DNA from: Pseudomonadota bacterium
Lineage (GTDB): Bacteria; Pseudomonadota; Gammaproteobacteria; Xanthomonadales; SZUA-36
Reading direction: 5' to 3'
Assembly: GCA_015222805.1 (NCBI GenBank)
Contig: JADFVZ010000026.1
Location: 1 to 48,135 of the forward strand
DNA length: 48,135 bases
The position numbers and the translations under genes are program-made. Below the pieces are notes generated by a model that did not search any database, was not told where the DNA came from, and saw only the letters and a list, made by a program, of their open reading frames with translations. This document shows, piece by piece, positions 42,795 to 48,135 of the stretch (position 1 is its first letter; the number at the start of each line of letters is the position of its first letter).

Positions 42795-43889
42795 ATGACT
42801 TTTGAAAAGAAAAACCTGAGTGCTTATGAGGCCATGTATGAGGCCCAAAAAATCGCCTATGCACCGATTATATTTCAGGCAGTCAGAACATTACGTGACC
42901 TTGGGATTTTTACGGCCCTACAAAATTCAGGCCCCGAAGGCATCAGCATAGAAGCTATCTGCGAAAGCACTAATCTCAGCCGCTATGGTGTCGAAACCCT
43001 GCTGGAGACCGGCCTGAGCTGTGGTGCAGTTGAACTAACAGAAAACGGCTCATGGAAACTCAGCAAAGTTGGCTACTTTTTACAAAATGATCCTATGACC
43101 CGGGTCAATATGGATTACAACCATTATGTTTGTTACCAGGGGCTGTATGACCTGGATAAATCCATCCGTTCAGCAAAGCCGGAAGGCTTAAAAGTTTTCA
43201 ATAAACTCTGCGATGCCGACTGGGAAACCATCTACCAGGCCCTGCCGTATTTACCCGAACAAATCAAAACCGCCTGGTACGACTTCGATCATTACTATTC
43301 AGATTCAGCCTACCCTGCAGCCCTGCCAATTTTATTTCGTAACGAAATCGGAACCATGGTGGACATCGGCACCAATATCGGCAAATTTGCCATTCTTACC
43401 GCAGACTACAATGATGATGTCAAAATCACCATGATCGATTTACCCGATCAGTTGGAAAACGCTATTAGTAATGTTGCCAGGGCCGGCTATTCAGACCGTA
43501 TAACAGCTCTGTCCATGGATTTACTCGACCCGGAGATTGAATTTCCACCAGCACAGGGTATTTACTGGTTAAGCCAGTTTCTTTCCTGTTTTGGGCATAA
43601 AGAGATCGTGCACATACTCAAGCATGCAAAAGCGGCCATGAGCACTACATCAAAGCTTTATATTATGGAAACCTGCTGGGACCGCCAGCAGCATGAAGCC
43701 GCTGCCTACTCACTGGTAAATACCAGCCCCTATTTCACCTGCATGGCCAGCGGCAATTCCAAAATGTACCATTCCGATGAGTTACTGGAATGCATATCTG
43801 AAGCAGGTCTTGAAGTGGTCAATATCCATGATAATTTGGGTATCTGCCATTCATTGTTTGAATGCCAGTCTGCGCAACTGCAATCATAG
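42795..43889 (+). CDS. O-methyltransferase-like SAM enzyme of the aryl-polyene cluster type
   Basis: This 364-residue class I methyltransferase has an N-terminal winged-helix/dimerisation part (residues 20-100, ISIEAICESTNLSRYGVETLLETG) and a C-terminal SAM domain (MVDIGTNIGKFAILTA motif I, MIDLPDQLENA, GIYWLSQFLSCF). The opening YEAMYEAQKIAYAPIIFQAVRTLRDLGIF resembles, from memory, methyltransferases carried in aryl-polyene pigment clusters. That fits the fatty-acid-synthase-like genes ending 1.7 kb away on the other strand. It would methylate a ring hydroxyl or a ring carbon. It follows uup by 14 bases and may be transcribed with it, so its regulation would differ from the rest of the cluster. 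Start: ATG 42795. Confidence 0.7.
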   Translation: MTFEKKNLSAYEAMYEAQKIAYAPIIFQAVRTLRDLGIFTALQNSGPEGISIEAICESTNLSRYGVETLLETGLSCGAVELTENGSWKLSKVGYFLQNDPMTRVNMDYNHYVCYQGLYDLDKSIRSAKPEGLKVFNKLCDADWETIYQALPYLPEQIKTAWYDFDHYYSDSAYPAALPILFRNEIGTMVDIGTNIGKFAILTADYNDDVKITMIDLPDQLENAISNVARAGYSDRITALSMDLLDPEIEFPPAQGIYWLSQFLSCFGHKEIVHILKHAKAAMSTTSKLYIMETCWDRQQHEAAAYSLVNTSPYFTCMASGNSKMYHSDELLECISEAGLEVVNIHDNLGICHSLFECQSAQLQS

Positions 43890-43911
43890 CGACAAATTTA
43901 CAGCATCACTC

Positions 43912-44262
43912 TTATAACTCATCGTCCAGAATGGGCGTACCTGCTGTATCCTCGATCACAGTGTGGCACTCAATCTCAAACCATTCGGAAAACAGTGCAA
44001 AATTACGCTTTTGTGGCCACAAACTTTCTAACATATACCAGCTAAAAAGTTCATTTTCAAATAAGCTTTGATAGTTTTTTTTAATCCAAAGATTTACAAG
44101 TTCAGGGTTATCAGCATCTTCTTCACTAACCAAATAAACCGTACGCTCCTCATTTGCTGAGTCAAGACTTACCTCGATGCTATCAGCAACCGGATCGGCA
44201 TCATTTATCCACTGTACAGCTGGTTGTTTGTATCTGAGTAAAACTGCCGCTCTGTTTATCAT
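43912..44262 (-). CDS. Conserved protein of unknown function (LWPQKRNFALFSEWF motif)
   Basis: This 116-residue acidic cytosolic protein has no signal peptide or membrane helix. From memory it belongs to a widespread proteobacterial family without known function: opening MINRAAVLLRYKQPAVQWI, a central TVYLVSE, and the block ESLWPQKRNFALFSEWFEIECHTVIED. It has a single-gene layout, 55 bases downstream of the lipoprotein gene on the same strand and convergent with the methyltransferase. Start: ATG 44262. Confidence 0.75.
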   Translation of the reverse strand: MINRAAVLLRYKQPAVQWINDADPVADSIEVSLDSANEERTVYLVSEEDADNPELVNLWIKKNYQSLFENELFSWYMLESLWPQKRNFALFSEWFEIECHTVIEDTAGTPILDDEL

Positions 44263-44317
44263 TGGATGATATTCCCTTCAGTTAATTTCATGGCCAGGCA
44301 ACCCCCTGTCTCTCTGT

Positions 44318-45574
44318 TTAATTTTCTATTGATCTCATCATGGGGTCAGCCATTATCTGATTCAATCGTACTATCAGTTCTGGCAATTTCAAAACCTCCG
44401 CATGTTGAGCATTAAACCCATATATTTTTATGGCTTCATCCTGCAGTGATTCCGAGAGCTGACTACTTAATGAAACAACTCCATCACCGTCTTCGCCTTT
44501 TAAATAGGAAAATATTAGATGATAAGGAATTTCAGGGGGCAAATACCAGTTATGAATCTTTTTAATGTACTCGCTGTCACTGGCAACATCCCGCCAGGAC
44601 GGGATCACAATGGGTGAATGATTTACACCGGATGCCGCGGAATCCATCCCATATAACGGGCTATTTATGCTAACAAATAAAGATATATCAAAGCTGGATT
44701 TTGTTTGTTGCTTGATTAAAAACGAGCGGCTCATTAACCCCCCCATGCTATGGGAAACGATATGAACTTCAGGAAACCCATACTCGTTATGCAGTTGATT
44801 TAATGCATTTAATAAATAGTCGCTCACCATATCTAACCGAGCACCGCTTGGGTAATACAATACCCAGGGCTGGAATGCATCCAGGTTGAGATTGCTGATA
44901 ATCGCTTTAAAGTCACGTGGACTGCCTAAAACACCATGAACAAAAATGACAGGGGTTTTCGTGTAATCATAGCTTTGCAACAACATCAAACCACCCCCAA
45001 CTTCCTCGACAAAAGACAACGGTTGCCAGAGTCCTAGGCTGACTTTATCGGCTTCAAATATTGAGTCATCCAGATTGATAACTTTCCCAATATTACGCGT
45101 GATCAGGTTTAATGATTCGTACAATTCACCAGGGTATACACTATTGATAGCTCCGGTGATGATTAAATTCGGGAGCACTTTGTTCTGTGACTGGCTGATA
45201 TCAACGAAATCAAACCGATGTTCCTTATAACCTAAATATATGCCAGGCTCCTCTTTTTCGTATTGCTGGTTATCATTTTCATCAACATAAGCCGCCGTCA
45301 AATAGCTTCCTGGTAATACATCAAACTGGTAGGAACCATCGCTGTTCAATGCCATTTGACTTACCAGCTCCAACTGGGTGGTTTTTTTCTGGTACAACCT
45401 GACATATACAGATTTGATATCACCATTTTCGACCTTCACAAAACCACTGATAATTGATTTAGATTCGATTAATTTCGCCTCATCGTAAGTATCCATCAAA
45501 GAGCACGCTGTGCTGATGCTCAAAAGAACGACAGTGAGAATAATTTGTATAACTTTATTGATTAATTGCATCAT
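44318..45574 (-). CDS. Lipoprotein alpha/beta hydrolase
   Basis: This 418-residue envelope lipoprotein has a signal segment residues 1-23 and lipidated Cys24 (ISTACS; Ser at +2 favours the outer membrane). Residues about 40-115 form a small beta-domain like the carboxypeptidase regulatory fold (IISGFVKVENGDIKSVYVRL to DVLPGSYLTAAYVDENDN). The rest is an alpha/beta hydrolase with VIFVHGVLGSPRDF, nucleophile Ser in VSHSMGGLMSRSF and a possible base His in GFNAQHAEVLKL. It resembles GPI-inositol-deacylase/lipase-like proteins; it may hydrolyse a lipid or ester at the outer membrane. It lies 43 bases downstream of the ketoreductase gene and may be the last gene of that operon. Start: ATG 45574. 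Confidence 0.8.
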   Translation of the reverse strand: MMQLINKVIQIILTVVLLSISTACSLMDTYDEAKLIESKSIISGFVKVENGDIKSVYVRLYQKKTTQLELVSQMALNSDGSYQFDVLPGSYLTAAYVDENDNQQYEKEEPGIYLGYKEHRFDFVDISQSQNKVLPNLIITGAINSVYPGELYESLNLITRNIGKVINLDDSIFEADKVSLGLWQPLSFVEEVGGGLMLLQSYDYTKTPVIFVHGVLGSPRDFKAIISNLNLDAFQPWVLYYPSGARLDMVSDYLLNALNQLHNEYGFPEVHIVSHSMGGLMSRSFLIKQQTKSSFDISLFVSINSPLYGMDSAASGVNHSPIVIPSWRDVASDSEYIKKIHNWYLPPEIPYHLIFSYLKGEDGDGVVSLSSQLSESLQDEAIKIYGFNAQHAEVLKLPELIVRLNQIMADPMMRSIEN

Positions 45575-45617
45575 TAATTTCAGTCAATTTATTGAAGTTT
45601 GAAAAGAAATTGAACCA

Positions 45618-46349
45618 CTAGCGCATGCCGCCATCAATCGCAATAGTCTGTCCAGTAATATACCCCGCTTGCTCCGAAGCCAGAAAGCTCACCAGGGCTG
45701 CGACTTCCTCCAAACGTCCCATTCGACGAACTGGAATATGCTGACGAATGAATGCTTTATCAAACGCTGCCTCGGTCATGCGTGATTCAATCACTCCAGG
45801 TGCGACACAATTAGCCGTAATACCACGCGATGCCATCTCCAGCGACAGGCTGCGAACCGCAGCCTCCAGCCCGGCTTTGGCTGCTGCATAATTAGCCTGC
45901 CCTCGATTACCGCGTGCGGCGACCGATGATACCCCGATCACCCTGCCCCAGCGAGTTCTTGCCATCGGCATTATCAGTGGCTGACAGACATTAAAGAAAC
46001 CCTGTAGGTTTACATCGATCACCTTTTGCCACTGCGCATGACTCATTCCGGCCAATGGGGCATCATTGTGTATCCCAGCATTGTTTACCAGCACCTGGAT
46101 AGGTTGATCGTCGATCAAGCCCTGCAGGACCTGCCTGCATTCATCTGCATCGGTGACATCGAAACTGATAGTTTCAGCGATACCGCCCGACTGGATGATT
46201 TCAGCCGCCACTGCTTCTGCTGCCTGGATATTTCGCCCGGCATGTACAATGACTAAAAAGCCCGCACCTGCAAGTTCCTTGCAAATTGCACTACCAAGGT
46301 CACCACTGCCACCGGTTACCAGTGCACGTTTTTGTTTGAATTCAGTCAT
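45618..46349 (-). CDS. 3-oxoacyl-ACP reductase (FabG-like) of an aryl-polyene-type operon
   Basis: This 243-residue classical SDR has nucleotide motif VTGGSGDLGSAIC, NNAG (VLVNNAGIHNDAPLAG), catalytic GVSSVAARGNRGQANYAAAKAG (Ser, Tyr, Lys) and NCVAPGVIESRM. In aryl-polyene clusters this enzyme (ApeQ) reduces the 3-oxoacyl-ACP formed by the ketosynthase pair. The context is decisive: the dehydratase lies 23 bases upstream, then the chain-length factor and ketosynthase. Start: ATG 46349. The protein is typical in length and has no missing residue. Confidence 0.88.
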   Translation of the reverse strand: MTEFKQKRALVTGGSGDLGSAICKELAGAGFLVIVHAGRNIQAAEAVAAEIIQSGGIAETISFDVTDADECRQVLQGLIDDQPIQVLVNNAGIHNDAPLAGMSHAQWQKVIDVNLQGFFNVCQPLIMPMARTRWGRVIGVSSVAARGNRGQANYAAAKAGLEAAVRSLSLEMASRGITANCVAPGVIESRMTEAAFDKAFIRQHIPVRRMGRLEEVAALVSFLASEQAGYITGQTIAIDGGMR

Positions 46350-46372
46350 TCGTTCTACCCAGTGTTTAAACC

Positions 46373-46837
46373 CTATGTTTGTATCACAATACTTAGCTCA
46401 CCACTGATGATTTCTTCAGTTTTATTTTGCTTTCCAGCAGCCGAAAAGATTGTAAAACCATACTGCAACAGACCCATTTCTATTGAACCATTCAGGTATT
46501 CAACAGCTATATGCAACTCGTCTTTAAAAGCATCAAAATAACGATGTTTTATTTTAATATTTTTACAGATAGCCAGTAAACCGCTTTGTGGCACTCCGTC
46601 ATTTACCAGGGACATGTGCAAAGCCATTGCCTGGGCAGCATATTCAATTCCACTGATTGCTGATAAGCCTTGCCCGGTTCGTAAGGGATTACTTGCATCA
46701 AGGTGGGTATTACTCCGGCACTGCAAGCTGCTCGTTTCAATGCTCTCAGCTGTATCCAGCAGTACCATATTGCCCGCATGCGGAATCAGTTTTGCAATCG
46801 AAGCTTTATCCAGCGATCCGGAACTAAAACTATTCAT
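46373..46837 (-). CDS. Hotdog-fold 3-hydroxyacyl-ACP dehydratase, aryl-polyene type
   Basis: This 154-residue hotdog protein has the block KLIPHAGNMVLLDTAE (catalytic His in PHAGNM) and ISGIEYAAQAMALHM (catalytic Glu), the layout of the aryl-polyene dehydratase ApeP and of FabA/FabZ-like enzymes. It would dehydrate the 3-hydroxyacyl-ACP to extend the polyene. Start: ATG 46837, overlapping the stop of the chain-length-factor gene by 8 bases; a longer frame from 46864 overlaps by 35 and adds nine residues without support. The ketoreductase follows. Confidence 0.85.
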   Translation of the reverse strand: MNSFSSGSLDKASIAKLIPHAGNMVLLDTAESIETSSLQCRSNTHLDASNPLRTGQGLSAISGIEYAAQAMALHMSLVNDGVPQSGLLAICKNIKIKHRYFDAFKDELHIAVEYLNGSIEMGLLQYGFTIFSAAGKQNKTEEIISGELSIVIQT

Positions 46838-47666
46838 CACTGACACGTTTAAGCTCAATTCCACCTGCTAGCCCACCTTCAAAAATAACTGACTTTACAC
46901 CTGGATCAGCCAGTAAATGCAGCAATGGCAGGCCTTTTGCAGCCGGATTGCCCTGGCGCATGGTTTCGAGCACTGCATCGTCCATAACAGTTGCTATGGC
47001 CGGGTTTAGCTGCCTTATTTCCAGCAACTCTGTATCAGCTTTAATACAATGACCATCATCAGCCTGCAACACCAGGGCCAGCGCAAGGCTGTCATTGCAG
47101 TTAAGTTGATTTCGGTAATTTTCCGGTGCACGCGAATCGCAGACCACCAGCAGGCAGGGCTCAGCCGTAGCCACAACCTGGCTGACCGCTTCAAGCAGGC
47201 CACTGACAAAACTATTTTCATCAGCAGCAATACTGGTTGATGCGTGCATTGAATGACTGGCTAAATGCCAGTAGCCTGCCGGGGCATTGTGTACCGAATT
47301 ATGAAAATGCGTGGGGGATACCGGCTTGCCTGGCAAAGCTAGCGCACTCAGAATTTTATCCGCCACAAATAAATCACCATTGGCGGATGCAAACACGGTG
47401 GAAAGCTGCTCTATCGCAACCGGCACGCTTAAATTCAGCAGCGCATCCTGCCCGGCAACCAGTGCAAGTTTAATTGTTTCAGTTAGGCGCCGGCGTTCGC
47501 GTGGGGAAATCCCCTCTGGTACCAGCAGTGGCATTTCCCGGGATTCAGGGCTGACCCCCTGATGCAGGTATTTGCGGCTGTTCTGCCAGCCATGCAGGCC
47601 CGGCCCAACCAGTCCGACACTGGCAATACGCACCCTTAGGGGTTCTTGCCCAGGTTGATTACTCAT
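46830..47666 (-). CDS. Beta-ketoacyl synthase chain-length factor
   Basis: This 278-residue short ketosynthase-like protein belongs to the chain-length-factor branch (ketoacyl-synt_2 type). The block SVHNAPAGYWHLASHSMHASTSIAADENSFVSGLLEA is characteristic. In it the position of the active Cys is not occupied by Cys, so it cannot condense on its own. It lacks the C-terminal half of a full ketosynthase. In aryl-polyene systems such a partner (ApeC) pairs with the active ketosynthase (ApeO) and sets polyene length. Start: ATG 47666, overlapping the ketosynthase stop by 8 bases; its own stop overlaps the dehydratase start. Confidence 0.85.
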   Translation of the reverse strand: MSNQPGQEPLRVRIASVGLVGPGLHGWQNSRKYLHQGVSPESREMPLLVPEGISPRERRRLTETIKLALVAGQDALLNLSVPVAIEQLSTVFASANGDLFVADKILSALALPGKPVSPTHFHNSVHNAPAGYWHLASHSMHASTSIAADENSFVSGLLEAVSQVVATAEPCLLVVCDSRAPENYRNQLNCNDSLALALVLQADDGHCIKADTELLEIRQLNPAIATVMDDAVLETMRQGNPAAKGLPLLHLLADPGVKSVIFEGGLAGGIELKRVSDE

Positions 47667-48135
47667 GCCTGTTCACTCCGGATTTCATCAGTAGCAGGGA
47701 TGCATTTGAACCACCAAAACCAAATGAGTTGCTCATAGCCACACACAGGGACGGATAACTTTGCTGATGATTTGGCAATACCAGTCGTGACTGGATTTTT
47801 TCATCCACATTTTTAGTGTTCAAACTAACTGGATAAAAATTATTCTCCAGGGCCAGCGCACAGACCAGCAGCTCAACAATTCCAGCTGCACCCAGGGTAT
47901 GTCCGCAGTAACCCTTGGTTGATGAACAGGGAACACCTCGCGGGAATACTTCCTGCATGGCACGGTCTTCAGCCTGGTCATTCGCCTGAGTACCGGTGCC
48001 GTGAAGATTGACATAATCCACCTCACCTGGCTTCAAACCTGCCATAGCTAAGGCGGAATGCATTGCCCGTGCTGCACCTGCACCTTCCGGATGCGGTGTC
48101 GACATATGCCAGGCATCACTGCTTTCACCGTAACC
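47659..48135 (-). CDS. Beta-ketoacyl-ACP synthase, 5' end cut by the window
   Basis: This is the C-terminal 158 residues of a ketosynthase; the reading frame is open to the window edge (48135), where it reads GYGESSDAWHMSTPHPEG. Both catalytic His regions are present (VNLHGTGTQANDQAED and STKGYCGHTLGAAG), as is the C-terminal MSNSFGFGGSNASLL. The active-site Cys lies in the missing part. It is the probable active partner (ApeO-like) of the chain-length factor that follows and overlaps it by 8 bases. The first ATG in view (48105) is internal, not the start. Confidence 0.9.
   Translation of the reverse strand, partial: GYGESSDAWHMSTPHPEGAGAARAMHSALAMAGLKPGEVDYVNLHGTGTQANDQAEDRAMQEVFPRGVPCSSTKGYCGHTLGAAGIVELLVCALALENNFYPVSLNTKNVDEKIQSRLVLPNHQQSYPSLCVAMSNSFGFGGSNASLLLMKSGVNRHE

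Noticed and set aside
1-48135. CRISPR array, tRNA/rRNA genes, insertion sequences, prophage
   Set aside because: I read through both strands and saw no regularly spaced repeats, RNA gene, transposase or phage structural gene.

Overview
The window looks like chromosomal DNA of an aerobic, probably aquatic, gammaproteobacterium. rsmJ, yheS and uup are all of the gammaproteobacterial type. There is also a DUF1329 protein, a TonB-dependent receptor next to a spinster-like MFS carrier, and the end of an aryl-polyene type fatty-acid-synthase-like operon. This is inferred from gene content; no rRNA or tRNA gene is present to fix the taxon. I saw no CRISPR array, transposase, integrase or rRNA/tRNA gene.

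Layout. 1-527 is mostly non-coding, with a palindrome and a possible frameshifted small membrane ORF. 528-11289 (+) holds an OPT-family transporter, an AddB-like/AddA-like nuclease-helicase pair (overlapping ATGA), an alpha/beta hydrolase with an Asp nucleophile, and a DUF1329 protein. 11353-17614 (-) holds a small membrane protein, an outer-membrane MetA-type transporter that seems to start at ATC, a GntP-type permease, a coupled radical SAM/glutamine-amidotransferase pair, and a di-heme peroxidase with a clear terminator. nadA-nadB (+) follow, convergent with a membrane-anchored methyltransferase that resembles RquA (rhodoquinone synthesis). Three membrane proteins come next: a VanZ-like one, one unknown, and a TolB-like/TPR one.

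24483-36913 is a long minus-strand run. Read in transcription order it is: TetR, a divergent KASIII-like protein, acyl-CoA ligase, alpha/beta hydrolase, a secreted PHB-depolymerase-like esterase, a FabG-like SDR, a 29-residue membrane ORF, then the housekeeping genes yheS, rsmJ, ppc and a DJ-1/PfpI protein. Divergent from tetR are a TonB-dependent receptor (with a perfect terminator) and an MFS carrier. I read TetR, receptor, carrier, esterase, hydrolase, ligase, KASIII-like and SDR as one locus for uptake and breakdown of an ester-linked, probably polyhydroxyalkanoate-like or other hydrophobic acyl substrate. It sits between two ABC-F genes (yheS and uup) and is the best candidate for an undescribed system.

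The right end (42795-48135) has uup followed by an aryl-polyene-type methyltransferase. On the other strand is the 3' end of an aryl-polyene-like operon: ketosynthase (cut by the window edge), chain-length factor, hotdog dehydratase and ketoreductase, all overlapping or tightly spaced. Downstream of it are a lipoprotein hydrolase and a conserved protein of unknown function.
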